From Calamus simplicifolius (Eukaryota > Streptophyta > Magnoliopsida > Arecales > Arecaceae): DNA of 64,000 nt. Below are positions 32,723 through 45,007 of this stretch, piece by piece. The notes under the pieces were generated by a model, which was not told where the DNA came from, did no database searches, and worked only from the letters and a program-made list of their open reading frames with translations. Positions within the stretch are counted from its first letter, which is position 1. The number at the start of each line of letters is the position of its first letter. The DNA is taken from the NCBI GenBank assembly GCA_900491605.1, contig UESW01005040.1, forward strand, positions 284,100 to 348,099, given 5' to 3'. The translations under genes were made by a program, and so were the position numbers.

Positions 32723-35700
32723 ATGCCAGCACCGATGAAGGGCCTTCTTCTGTTGTTGGTTTGTATTGTCAGTCTTCCGCCTGCTTTCGGAAGGACATAT
32801 CCACAAGATGGTAGCTCTTCTTCTAATTCCTTCTATGTTTATGGATCTGAATCAATTGAGTCGATTTAAACAGGCATGCTTTCTTTTTTTTTTTTTTCGT
32901 TCGTTGAGCTGAGAGCATATCTTGCTGCAGTACTTGAGCCTAGAAATTAAAAAGCGTGATGAAACTTCATGCTTTCAATACTTGTATGGATGTAGATGCT
33001 AATTTTACCACCAAATTTTATTCCTTATTCTTCGTAATATTTAGATAATTAGTTTCATTTCATGTTTGAAGGTTCGTAGCCACTTAATATTCGAGAGTAC
33101 GAGGACCAATGATAGTTTTAATCGATTCACCAGCGCGCTTAACCTAGCTATATACAAATAATTCCGCAGAATGGTTGAAAATGGTTTGGATCGATGCACG
33201 TTTACTGCTGTCATTTTTTGTACCCATTACGGTCATGAGATATGATCACATAAATTCTCAATGTAACATTTCATGATCCATTTTTTTATTAATATATATA
33301 TATCTTAATAATATATTAATGAAAATTATAATTGAAATAAAAAAAATATTTTTTATATTTATTAAAAGAATTATAATACAATTTAATCAAAAATAGCATT
33401 CTTATGGTTAATTCAAATATTTTTAATTCTTAATTTTTTTTAAAATAAATTATTTTACTATCTTAATTTTAAATTTTTTACAGCATTAATATAATAAATG
33501 AATTAATAAAAGCTAAATTAAGTATCTCAACTCAAATATTTGAAGAAATGCTTGTTGCATCTTAATTAATCTTTAAATTAATAAAACCTAACAATTATTT
33601 CACTTGCAATTTGTTAAATAAATAATTTTAAATTTTAAAATTTATACAATTTTTTAAAATTAAATTTTCAACCTAGTGCTAGTTTTAGGTCTCTTTTAAG
33701 GTGGGTTGGAGGCTATCTCAAGTCTCAACCTTGATCGAAACACATCATTAATAAGAAGTTGGGATAAGAAAATGGGTTAGAGGGAGAAGATGGGTAGAAA
33801 GAGCGTGGAGAATGGGAAGCAGTTAGAGAGTGAAAATGGGATGTGAGAGAAAAAAATATTATAAAATGAAATGAAATAAAATAAAAAAATTCTCTTAAGC
33901 TCATATATAAGTTTTATTGTGATCGTTTCATTAGTTTCTTATTTAAAGACTAATTTTTTTCCGTAGATATTTGGCTGGCTTCTCCCATCAATTTTTTATT
34001 TGGATCCATTCATCTACAGATATTCTGAAATGACGAGTGCGTGGGGTTAAAGGAACCATAGATGTCGCAAATCCTGATTTGAACGCACGTTGGTTTTTGG
34101 GAGACATGGGAATTACTCATCTTCCTACCCAAATCCATTTGTATTTTCTACACATCATAATTAATTATAAATATTAGTTTAAAAAACTATATATGTATTT
34201 TTTTTCTTTTATTTGGAGAGTCGATTTGTCGCTAGCCATGTAGTGCTGCTGATTGATGTGAGAAAAATATACAATTGGCTTCCTGTAAGAATTTCTAGAT
34301 TCCAACAAAAGATGGGCGACAAGGCTAACGTACATGGATGTTCGTTCTGTGATAGCATTCTGAGCTAATTGTTAACCAATAAAATTCCTACAGTTGCTGC
34401 TCTCCGATCTCTAGCGAGTTACTGGAAGAACACACCACCAAGCTGGGGGCAGACAGATGATCCCTGTGGTACAAAGTGGGACGGAGTCAGTTGCAACGAT
34501 TCGAGGGTTACTACGCTGTGAGTCTTTGATTACTGAACTCAATATTTTCTGCTCTCCTACCATTGCTTACCTAATTTTCATGTCCACAGGAAGCTATTCA
34601 GCATGGGCCTGGAAGGCATGTTAAGCAGCGACATAGGGAACCTCACAGAGTTGCGAACCCTGTAAGTTCGCCTGTTTAATTTGTTTACGAACTTTGTTCA
34701 ATCATTGTACAGGTGTTGCATACTTGAGAGGATCGATCCTTGGAGAAACTGCACATGCCATAGCTCTGAATTAAAATTTAGATACCTAACATTAACATCC
34801 TCAATACAATCTCTGGACAGTGGAGCATTAATTAGAAACAAAGCCAACCAGCTGGCTTTCAATGCAGTTTTTATTATCAACTTCAAATCCACTGTGACAT
34901 TATTGATTACTTTCCACCGACCACTAGCACTACTTTTCCATGTCTAAATCTTTCCAGATTTATTACTAGCATAGTAATGAAGCATTAATTCATGGATGCT
35001 TAGGATTCATAACGCATGACACGAACCATAACCAGTGCGATGTTACATGCAGAGACCTCTCCTACAACCCAAAACTCGGTGGCACACTCACACAAGCTCT
35101 CGGAGATTTGAAGAAGCTTGAAACCTTGTAAGTCAAGCAGGTCTATTGCTCAATAGAAAGACTCATCCATGTTTATCAAGGTCACCCATTCATGATGGAC
35201 TTTACTTCATGACGGATGCTTCGTCCACTCTTTTTCAGGAGCATGATCGGTTGCAACTTCAGCGGTAGAATCCCAGATGAATTAGGCAACCTATCACACC
35301 TCACATTCTTGTAAGGATCATGGTCTCATAATTTCTGTTGTTGGTTCTTCTTGCTATCAAGTTTTTGGCTAAGTAGTATTATCAACTAGTGGGACAAGTA
35401 TTTGACTTTTTTTCCTCAACTTTTTGACTACCACTCCCAGGACTCTGAACTCGAACCAGTTCATTGGCAAGATACCTGCCTCGCTGGGTAGGCTTTCCAA
35501 TCTTTCCCTGCTGGATCTGTCAAACAATCAATTAACGGGATCTCTCCCAGTCTCAACGGATGATGCTCCAGGCTTGGATCAACTTCTCAAAGCAGAGCAC
35601 TTGTGAGTCACTATGCCTCTTCATTAGCCCTTGGATAAATTATAAAAGAAATCATGCGAATAATATGTGTAATGAGCTTCTATATTATCTGCATGACAGC

Positions 35701-37966
35701 CATTTCAACAAGAATCAGTTTTCTGGCTCCATTCCAGAAAATCTTTTCAACTCCAACATGAGTATATTACATGTGTAAGCTGCAAACTAGCCGTTGCCAG
35801 TTTCCTTCTATAATTCTGCATTTCTTCTGGGTCCTGATGATTCCTTGCGCGCAGACTCCTTGATGGAAACAAACTTAATGGGACAATTCCAAAGTCCTTA
35901 GGATTGGTGAATACACTTAAGGTTCTGTAAGTATTCTTCTTTAACCAGATAAATTACTGTCCTTCTATCTCACCCAATTTTCATCTTCTTTTAACTAGAT
36001 TCCATTGAATAAAGTCAACAGATCGATAATTGTGATTTGCCTTCTTATGACAGTCGTCTTGATAATAACTTTCTGAGCGGTCCAGTTCCTTCCAATATTA
36101 CCCAACTTAAGAACCTGGCTGTACTGTAAGCAACCGTTACAATCAAATTCCCAACTTAAAATTATCACAGTTGTTTTGCTAGGTATCATCTGCAGTCTTT
36201 ACATGCTTCCACTCTCTTTCAGGCATTTAGCAAATAATAGCCTAAATGGGTCAATGCCGGATCTGACAAGGATGAATAGTCTCACCTATGTGTAAGAACA
36301 AATATAAATTCTATCTATGCTTCGATTTTTCTTTTGCTATTCTAGTCAGAATAAAAATGGCAATTTCCTAATATGCTGTACAGGGATTTAAGCAACAACT
36401 TATTTGATCCTTCAGAAGCTCCAGCATGGTTCTCAACTTTGCAAAATCTCACAACTCTGTAAGTTCCACAAGTGCTGAATTGAAATTGTGAACTAGGCAC
36501 CCCAACATCTTTGTAAATTCTCTTGATTATAATAAAAGCTGTGGGGGAGGGACTCTTCCTTCTCGTTTTACTCACAAAAAAAAAAGAAAGAAAAAACAAA
36601 AATTGCGAACTAGGTGGACTTTTCAATAGCATGCAGATTCAACTGGGTCTTTCTTAATGGTGTGCATCCAGAGTTATAGAATCGGGCAGGCTTTATGGTG
36701 AAGTGCCACAGAAGTTATTCAGCCTTCCTCATCTACAGCAAGTGTAAGCATGCTAAACTATTGATAGATCCTTTTTAAGATAAGGGGATGAAAGTAATAC
36801 TAGCATTTCTTGGCCGAGGAAAAAAAAAAAAAGAAGATTGTTTCAATCAAGGAACATATTGGTCCTGTTACAACTAGCTGATCATTCTGAATTTTTTTTT
36901 TTTTGGACAGAACACTGAGTAACAATGCATTTAATGGAACCCTTGACCTGGGCAACAACATCAGCCGGAAACTACGGAAGGTGGATTTCCAAAATAATGA
37001 TCTTGTCTCGGTCACACTATCTTCCAACTATACGGATGGTATCATGTAAGAGCATTTTAACATGCCATTTTAACTTATGAGAACTGAAGCACATTTCCCA
37101 TTACTGCCTGCTTACCATGTAACATTCCTTTGATCTTTTGTGATTGCAGACTGGTAGGAAATCCTGTGTGCAACAATATTTTGCTTGCAGCATCCTACTG
37201 CCAACTTCAGCAAAATAAGGGCGAGTACTCCAATCAAGTCAATTGCTCCCACCCTTATGGAGGAGGGATGATTTTCAGAGCACCGTTCTTCCATGACATG
37301 AAGGATTATCAAACAGATCTGGAAGAAAGCATACGGGAGAAACTTAACAATGCTCCAGTCACTTCTCTCTTCCTGACTTTTCCTATTACAGCAGTGCTTA
37401 TCTGCGGGTTGAGCTGCAATTTTGCCCTTTAACTGGAACATACTTCAACAGGACAGGAATATTGTCATGGCTTGATCTAAGCGGCAAATCTTATGCAGCT
37501 CCAGCAGTATTTGGACCATACTATTTTGATGCAATTCAATATTCATTCCCAAACCGAGGTGCCTACTCCATTCCTTTGCTTAACAAAACGGTTCAACTGT
37601 TTTCATTTCCTACTGGTAACTGACACAGCCTCATGCTTCAGAATCTTCACTGAACAAAGGCTTGATCATTGGAACGACAATTGCTTGTGCCCTCATGATC
37701 ATTGGACTTGTTGGGGCGGGGATCTATGCCTTGAAACAGAAGAAGAAAGCCCAAAGAGCAATTTCTCTAACCAATCCTTTTGGTAATGTGTTTCAAGAAA
37801 CATACGTAGCATACAACTTTGTCGACCAAGTAATTATTATTTTTTAAGTTAAGGATGTAAACACCGTATTGCATCTACTTACAGATAAACCAAAAGACAG
37901 TTGCTAGGCAAAAAAGCTGTTGGTTGATTGAAATACATACCTATGTTTGCTAACTCATTTGTTGAG

Positions 37967-38014
<48 letters not shown>

Positions 38015-39663
38015 GCGCACCCGTGAAGGACAAAATATGGTTATATCTTACTATACAATCACAGCAATGCAATTTAGTGACTTTTCCCCCCCCCCTGTTT
38101 TTCCGTATTCAGCATCTTGGGTCCCCACTGGTGAAGATGATGGAGGTGCACCACAACTAAAGACAGCAAAATGCTTTACTTTTGATGAACTCAGGAAGTA
38201 CACTAATAATTTCCCAGATATTAATGTTATTGGATCAGGTGGATATGGAAAGGTAATGCATTTCAGATTCTTATTTTGGTATCTAAAGCAGAATATTTAG
38301 GAACCGGATAATCTTGTGACTATTTCATTCCTTCTTCAGGTCTACAGAGGAATGCTTCCAGATGGGCAGATTGTTGCAATCAAGAGATTGCAACAGGGTT
38401 CCACACAAGGAGGACTCGAATTCAAGACTGAGATAGAGTTGCTTTCCAGGGTTCATCACAAGAACCTATTAGGACTGGTTGGCTTTTGCTTTGAGAAAGG
38501 GGAGAAGATGCTGGTATATGAATTTATTATGAATGGAACACTAAGGGAGAGTTTGTCTGGTACTTTTTCTAGCCACAACAGAAAGGATACCTAAATCTCA
38601 TCTTTTGATCTTTACCTTCACTATTCGTTGCTGCAATTATTGACTGCAGGAAAGAGTGGCATACAATTGGACTGGAAGAGGAGGCTTAGGATTGCGTTGG
38701 ATTCAGCTAGAGGATTAGCTTATCTTCATGAGCTTGCTAATCCGCCTATAATACACAGAGATGTTAAGTCCACCAATATTCTTTTGGAGGAAAATTTGAC
38801 TGCAAAGGTTGCAGATTTCGGTCTTTCAGAGTTAGTATCAGACAGTGAAAAAGGTTCTTTTTCTACTCATGTTAAGGGAACACTAGTAAGTATTTGTTCC
38901 TTATTCACCTCAGTATCATGATGCATACTTCTTTATCATGCATTGGAAAATCATAATTTTTACGAGGTCCTGTTTATATGTTCTTACCTGGTGAACCAAG
39001 ACATTAACTTGAATCATAAGTTATTTCCTGATTTAGTTTAAAATAAATTATTCTCCACAAACTAAATTCGTTTCTTTCAGCAATGACGCACATTAAAAAG
39101 TTGTGTTTCTTATTATGCCTATGCTGTGTAAAACTTTACAGGGTTATCTGGATCCCGAGTATTACATGACACACCAGCTAACTGGAAAGAGTGATGTTTA
39201 CAGTTTTGGTATTGTAATGCTAGAGCTGATATCTGCTCGGCCGCCAATACAAAGTGGCAAGTATATTGTTCGAGAGGTGAAGATGGCCGTCGATAGGAAC
39301 GACAAAGAGTACTATGGTTTGAAGGAGATAATGGATCCTGTCATTAAAAAAACAGGTTATCTTACTGGTTTCCAGAGGTTTGTTGATTTGGCCTTGCAAT
39401 GCGTTCAAGATTCAGCTGTCCATCGTCCAACAATGAGTGATGTTGTGAAGGAAATGGAGGCAATTTTGCATAATGGTGGACTGATGACCAGCTCAACTTC
39501 AGCCTCTTCATCAGCTAGGGACTTTGGAAATTCTTACGGTGCTCTTCAATATTCCTATGGTGATCTGCTTTCTTCTAGAAATGACATAACCAGCAGTATA
39601 AGCAGCAATGTTTTTGATTTCAGCAGTGGATACTCGCTCTCAGAAAGGCCTCAACCCAAGTAG
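32723..39663 (+). CDS. LRR receptor-like kinase (LRR-VIII-1/HPCA1-like), 19 exons, one frameshift
   Basis: A plasma-membrane receptor kinase of the At5g49760/At1g06840 type. My exons: 32723-32810, 34394-34517, 34590-34661, 35053-35127, 35239-35310, 35441-35602, 35700-35774, 35855-35926, 36054-36125, 36223-36291, 36384-36458, 36672-36743, 36911-37045, 37150-37558, 37642-37782, 38113-38252, 38340-38559, 38650-38885, 39142-39663. Signal peptide MKGLLLLLVCIVSLPPAFG (ATG 32735 is an alternative start), LRRNT (ASYWKNTPPSW, DPCGTKWDGVSC), about ten LRRs mostly one per 69-75-nt exon, one TM helix in exon 15, then kinase: GSGGYGKV, VAIKRL, HRDVKSTNILL (RD kinase), DFGLS. All introns are GT-AG. Exon 14 is 409 nt where its flanking phases need 410, so the frame breaks near 37345-37365. 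Coding length is otherwise 944 codons, normal for the family. Confidence 0.9.
37150..37558 (+). pseudogene. exon 14 of the LRR-RLK, carrying a 1-nt frameshift
   Basis: The first part reads LVGNPVCNNIL ... CSHPYGGGMIFRAPFFHDM ... EKLNNAP in the entry frame. The second part reads SHFSLPDFSYYSSAYLRVEL ... TGTYFNRTG ... FGPYYF in the exit frame, matching the family ectodomain. The switch falls at about 37345-37365, and the entry frame stops at 37430-37432. Confidence 0.85.
37970..38010. repeat. (CT)n microsatellite in an LRR-RLK intron
   Basis: An uninterrupted ctctct run of about 37 bases within intron 15. Confidence 0.9.
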
Positions 39664-40128
39664 CTCGTATTATTTCTTCCACAAGAAACATTCCAAAGCC
39701 TAAGGGAGTATAATTAAAGGGCTTCTACTTCCATGAGCTGCTATTCACTCTCGCATGCCTTATGTCGAGAACAGGACGCCATATTGCAGTAGATTTATAT
39801 CAGGTCTGGAGTTGTAAGAGTATCATAGAACCTGATTCATGAAGTCACTTTTAGATACCATGACTTTGTACGGATCTATTTTGGTCCTGTGAGATCTATC
39901 GAAGCACTGATAGTAAGTACTATATGCCAGCTCTTGAAGATTTCTTTTCCTACAGCAATAGTAAAAATCTGAGTACTTTGCGAATCCACTTTCATTTTCC
40001 CTTTTACCGAAGCTTAAAACAAGAAAATTGTGCTGTCTTCATCGATTAGTGGGCACGCACCGTAGGTACTAAGTGGCTCATTATCTCAGCAGCAAACTTT
40101 TCAAAATTTTTTTTTTTTTTAAATCTTA
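39664..40128 (+). other. 3' flank/UTR of the LRR-RLK
   Basis: No coding region. No canonical AATAAA was seen close to the stop. The next copia element begins at 40134. Confidence 0.5.
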
Positions 40129-40133
40129 GCGAT

Positions 40134-40434
40134 TGTTATTGTTTGAGGATTAAACTTTTAGGAATTGCAGTAGCAAAACAGAGGAGAAATTGTTCATAAA
40201 AAGACCTTGTTGTTAAAAGAACTTTAGAAGCATTACAATTTATAACTAGATTAATAACTACCCACTAAGAACATGGTCTTAACTACCCACTAAAACACAT
40301 GGATCCAAGTTTACCCCATGATCACAAACATGGAATAGAAAAATAACCAATACCTAAAAATAGGAATAACAACTTTGAAATATTCAAACACATTTATGAC
40401 TCCATATCAGCAGTCCTAAACATTTCTTCTAACA
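40134..40434 (-). repeat. copia 3' LTR
   Basis: 301 bp, tgttattgtttgagg ... cttctaaca. Near-identical to 44518-44817. Confidence 0.95.
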
Positions 40435-40446
40435 CTCCTCCTTGCT

Positions 40447-43400
40447 TTAGGAGCTGCAAACCCCGAGCTTCTCTCTTAGATCTTCAAATTTGCTGACAGG
40501 CAGTGGCTTCGTGAAGATATCTGCCAATTGGTTTTCAGATTTGCAATAAACAAGAACAATTTCTCCTTCCTTCTGCACTTCTCTTAAAAAGAAAAATTTG
40601 ATCTTGAAATGCTTGGTCTTTCCATGAAACACGGGATTATGAGAGATAGCAATAGTAGCTTGGTTGTCAACAAGAATCTCTGTGCTTTCCTTTTGCTCTA
40701 GGTCAATATCAACTAAAATTTTTCTCAACCATAAAGCTTGATTAACAGTAGCTATTGAAGCAATAAACTCTGCTTCAGCGGTGGATTGAGCTACAGTTTC
40801 TTGCTTCTTCGAGCTCCATGAGAAAATACCAGAGCCAAGAGTAAAACAGTAGCCTGAAGTGCTCCTCATATCATCAAAAGAACCTCCCCAGTCACTGTCA
40901 GAAAAACCAACCAGCTGGAACTCCTTGCTTCTTGTGAACTTAACTCCAAAATTAATTGTGCCCTTGACATATCGAATCACTCTCTTGGCAGCCTTGAGAT
41001 GTAATTCACTTGTACAGTGCATGAATCGAGACAAAATACTTACAGCATTCAAAATATCAGGCCTTGTTGCTGTGAGATACATCAAGCAACCAATTAAACT
41101 CCTGAAATATCTTTCATCAACTTTGTCAGCACCATCTTCTTTGCACAGCTTCTCTTTTTGATTCATTGGAGTGCTTGCTGCCTTGCATTCCTCCATCTGA
41201 AACTTCTTCAGTATTTCCTTTGCATACTTCTTCTGACAGATGAAAACTTCACCTTGCCCTTGCTTGATCTCCATGCCAAGGAAGTAGGACATGAGCCCGA
41301 GATCTGTCATTTCAAACACTTTCATCATCTCCTGTTTGAAATTTTGAATATGATTTGCATTGTTTCCTGTAACCAGTAGGTCATCAACATACAGTGAAAC
41401 AATAAGAATGTCAGTACCATTGTGCTTGACATACAAGGTTGTTTCTGATAGACTTTTCACAAATCCCAAGTTCAACAAATGTTCATCAATTTTGCTATAC
41501 CAAGCTCTTGGAGCTTGTTTTAGACCATAAAGGGCCTTCTTGAGAAGATAGACTTTATCTCCTTCACCTTTCTTCACAAATCCTTCAGGCTGCTCAACAT
41601 AAATTTCTTCCTGTAAGACACCATTTAAAAAAGCTGATTTGACATCCAATTGGAACACTTTCCAGCCCTTTTGTATAGCTATTGCAAGCAGTAACCTGAT
41701 TGTGTCCAATCTAGCAACAGGAGCAAAAGTGTCAGAGTAATCAACACCAAAGATTTGGGCATACCCTTTAACCACAAGCCTGGCTTTGTGCTTGTTGATC
41801 GAGCCATCAGCATTAAGCTTGGTTCTAAACACCCACTTTACTCCAATTACCTTCCTACCTTTAGGTTTGTCTACAAGGATCCAAGTCTTATTCTTTTCTA
41901 TCATTGACAGCTCCTCCTCCATTGCAGCTATCCACCTTTGATCCTTTTTTGCTTCAGCATAGTCAGCAGGTTCGCACACAGCAACATTGCACCTTTCATA
42001 AACATCTGAGAGCAACCTTGTTCCTCTCACGGGAGCATCATCCACTATTTCATTGCACCTTTCATAAACATCTGAGAGCAACCTTGTTCCTCTCATGGGC
42101 GCATCATCCATTATTTCATTCTGCCAGTCATCTTCTTCTTCGATGCTTGAACCAGAAAACCTGAGTTTTAGCTCTGCCATGGTCTGACCCTTCTTCTCTG
42201 CATCATCCCAGCTCCATTCTTCATCCTCCACGAAGTGAACATCCCTGCTAACAACAATATTTTCAGTTTGTGGCTGGAAAATTTTATAGGCCTTGCTAAC
42301 AGTACTATAGCCTATAAAAATACCTAGTGAAGCTCTCCTATCAAGCTTGTCACGCTTGCTCTATGGAACATAAGTGAAACACAAACAACCAAATACCTTA
42401 AGAAACTTTAAAGACAGTTTGTAACCATACCAGGCCTCAAATGGTGTTTGATCTTTTACTGCCTTTGTTGGGAGCCTGTTTTGAAGAAACACAGCCGTAT
42501 TTGCTGCCTCTGCCCAAAACTTCTTTGGCATATTCTTCTCATACAGCATGCATCTTGACATCTCCATGATGTATCTATTTCTCCTTTCACTGACTCCATT
42601 CTGTTGAGGAGTATAAGAGGCTGTAAGCTGATGCTCTATGCCTGCTTCTTCACAAAACTTGTCAAATTCTGCCGAAGTGTACTCCTTCCCATTGTCAGAC
42701 CTTACAATCTGAATTTTGCAGCCACTTTCATTCTCAACTCTTGCCTTAAACTTCCAAAAAACTTGAGCTACTTCTGATTTAAATTTCAAGAAAAAAATCC
42801 AGCACATTCTGGTGAAGTCATCAATAAAGGCAATATAATAGAGACTACCTTTTAAAGAAGGTGTTCTTTGAGGGCCTGCAACATCCGTGTGGATGAGCTG
42901 CAATTTGTGAGTGGCTTTCCAGGTTGACTTCGGGAATGGCTTCCTATTTTGCTTTCCAAACTGACATGCTTTACAGTTTGGTAGGTGATCATCAAGTTCT
43001 GGAAGATTTTCTACCATCAGTTTGGACTTCATTTGCAGCAGACCTTGGTGGTGATAATGCCCGAGCCTCTTGTGCCACACTTCTGTGATGTTTCCTTTGG
43101 CTGGAAAAGCTAATTGCTCCTCCTCTAATGGATTGAGTGAAAAACTCCTCCCTTTCATTTCTACTTTGAAGATTTCTTTATCAGCTGCATCTTTAATTAG
43201 GCAATATTTGTCTTCGAAAACAACTTTGAAACCTCTTTGAATCAGTTGGCCAACACTTAACAAGTTTTGATCAATTTCAGGAACAAAAAGAACATCGGGA
43301 ATGAGCTTTGTACCTGAACAGCTTGCAATTGCAACTGTCCCCTTTCCTTTGACTGAGATATTGTCACCATTTCCAATTCTGATTTTGGTGATATTTGTTG

Positions 43401-44457
43401 GCCTCAAGTCTTTGAAAAGTTCCTTATCATAGGTCATATGATTGGTGCAGCCACTGTCAATCAGCCAGCTTTCACTTGATTTGCTGCCAGTGAAACATGT
43501 AGCCACGAACAGTTGATCCTCCTCTTCTTGATCAGCAATCTTAGCCTCTTCATCATGTTGTTGGTTCCTGTTTTTGCAGATCACAGCTTCATGCCCCATT
43601 TGGTTGCATTTGGTGCACTTGACGTCTGGTCTTCTCCAACATTTGAAAGGAGGATGACCCTTTCTGCCGCAGTGTGAACATGGAGGATAGGAACCCTTCT
43701 TTACTCCTGCTTTGTTGTTGGCTAAAGATTTTCCAGTAGGATTTTGATTCTTCTTGAAAAACTTCTTTTGCTTATTGTTCCTTGCATTCTCATGATGCTT
43801 GGCTGGCAAGGCTCCTTCAACAACACCTTCTTGCCTCATGGCTCTTCTTTGCTCCTGTGCTTGCAAAGCATTGAGAATCTCTGCAAGTGTGATTTGAGTA
43901 AGATCCTTGGTATTTTCCAAGGCTGAAATAGATGCTTCAAATTTTTCAGGCACTGTTACAAGAATTTTTTCAACAATTCTTGAGTCCTTGAACACAGAAC
44001 CAAGTAATCTGATTCGGTTTGCAATGTCCAGTAACCTATCAGAATACTCTTTAATTGATTCTGTTTCCTTCATCTTCTGCAGCTCGAATTCTCGAATCAA
44101 GTTTAGCACACGCATTCCTTTGATTCTTTCATCTCCCTCATACTCTGACTTGAGATAATTCCATATCTCATATGCTGACTTCAGAGTCATAATCCGAGTG
44201 AAGATAGTAGATGAGACTGCAGCGAACAAGCAGGCCTTTGCCTTGGATTTCTTTATCTTCTTCTCCTTCTGTGATTTGATCTGCACCATGGTAGGATTGT
44301 TTGGGAGAGCAGGAATTTCATAATCCTCTTCAACTGCTTCCCAAATATCCAAAGCTTCCATATATGCCTCCATACGAACTGCCCAAACCTGGTAGTTGTC
44401 TCCATCAAACACCGGTGGAGAAATGGAAGAGAAACTGGAACTTCCTTCGACGTCCAT
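40447..44457 (-). pseudogene. copia gag-pol polyprotein with one premature stop
   Basis: 1337 codons in one frame, from the ATG at 44457 (MDVEGSSSFSSISPPVF) to 40447. Gag UBN2: residues about 20-210. Two zinc knuckles, CSHCGRKGHPPFKC and CTKCNQMGHEAVIC, about residues 260-300. Protease SWLIDSGCTNHM about 330. Integrase: HTDVAGPQ, IVRSDNGKEY and PQQNGVSERRNR. RT: MEEELSMIEKNKTW, LDVKSAFLNG and YVDDLLVTG. RNase H: SDSDWGGSFDDMRSTSG and STAEAEFIA, ending LGVCSS. The only break is TAG at 42361-42363, between FTYVP and SKRDKLDRR in the integrase C-terminal region; the frame resumes unchanged. In relatives this codon is usually Gln, so a C-to-T change is likely (inference). Confidence 0.93.
41985..42115 (-). 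repeat. 66-bp in-frame tandem duplication within copia pol
   Basis: The translated block NEIVDDAPVRGTRLLSDVYERC is preceded by a near-identical NEIMDDAPMRGTRLLSDVYERC. It lies in the variable linker between integrase and RT, and the frame is kept. Confidence 0.85.
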
Positions 44458-44503
44458 GACACAACAACCTCACACTCTCACTCACAGATCCCTTAAGAAG
44501 AGG

Positions 44504-44515
44504 GCTCTGATACCA
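44504..44515 (-). other. primer binding site (initiator tRNA-Met)
   Basis: TGGTATCAGAGC on the minus strand, two bases from the 5' LTR. Confidence 0.95.
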
Positions 44516-44517
44516 AT

Positions 44518-44817
44518 TGTTGTTGTTTGAGGATTAAACTTTTAGGAATTGCAGTAGCAAAACAGAGGAGAATTGTTCATAAAAAGACCTTGTTGTTAAA
44601 AGAACTTTAGAAGCATTACAATTTATAACTAGATTAATAACTACCCACTAAGAACATGGTCTTAACTACCCACTAAAACACATGGATCCAAGTTTACCCC
44701 ATGATCACAAACATGGAATAGAAAAATAACCAACACCTAAAAATAGGAATAACAACTTTGAAATATTCAAACACATTTATGACTCCATATCAGCAGTCCT
44801 AAACATTTCTTCTAACA
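44518..44817 (-). repeat. copia 5' LTR
   Basis: 300 bp, tgttgttgtttgagg ... cttctaaca. It differs from the 3' LTR by two substitutions and one missing A. Confidence 0.95.
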
Positions 44818-44832
44818 GCAATAAACTTCTGG

Positions 44833-44970
44833 TTAATAAACCACGAAAGATATTCCAGGGGGAGGAGGGCTGCTATCCTTTCTGATCTCCTTCAGGAACC
44901 GAGGAGAGTACTCGTCCTCTGGCTTCAAGATCACGCGGTGCAACGGAGTAGTCCAAAAGTCCACTACCAT
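44833..44970 (-). CDS. unidentified coding-like fragment, possibly a terminal exon
   Basis: The minus strand codes 45 residues from an ATG at 44970, ending in TAA at 44833-44835, including LHRVILKPEDEYSPRFLKEI and a tail SSPPPPGISFVVY. Composition is protein-like (charged, few low-complexity runs), unlike the surroundings. A possible acceptor (ggtag) at about 44965 would make it a last exon. I do not recognise the family. It directly abuts the 5' LTR of the young copia element, which may have inserted into its 3' UTR. Confidence 0.35.
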   Translation of the reverse strand: MVVDFWTTPLHRVILKPEDEYSPRFLKEIRKDSSPPPPGISFVVY

Positions 44971-45007
44971 TTTGTTTACGTCGTTTTGTTAGCCAACCAA
45001 CCTTTTA

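Larger units (their letters stand above)
40134..44817 (-). mobile_element. young Ty1/copia retrotransposon (Tork/TNT1-like)
   Basis: 4.68 kb on the minus strand. LTRs at 40134-40434 (3') and 44518-44817 (5') differ by two substitutions and one single-base indel over about 300 bp, so the insertion is recent. A 5-bp TSD with one mismatch (gcgat at 40129-40133, gcaat at 44818-44822). PBS for tRNA-iMet at 44504-44515; a purine-rich tract (plus strand ctcctccttgctttagg) adjoins the 3' LTR at 40435. One reading frame spans gag to RNase H with a single nonsense codon. It lies in the 3' flank of the LRR-RLK, opposite orientation. Confidence 0.95.

Noticed and set aside
37970..38300. A 117-codon frame starting in the (CT)n tract
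   Set aside because: It begins in an intron; only the part from 38113 is the kinase exon, confirmed by phase.
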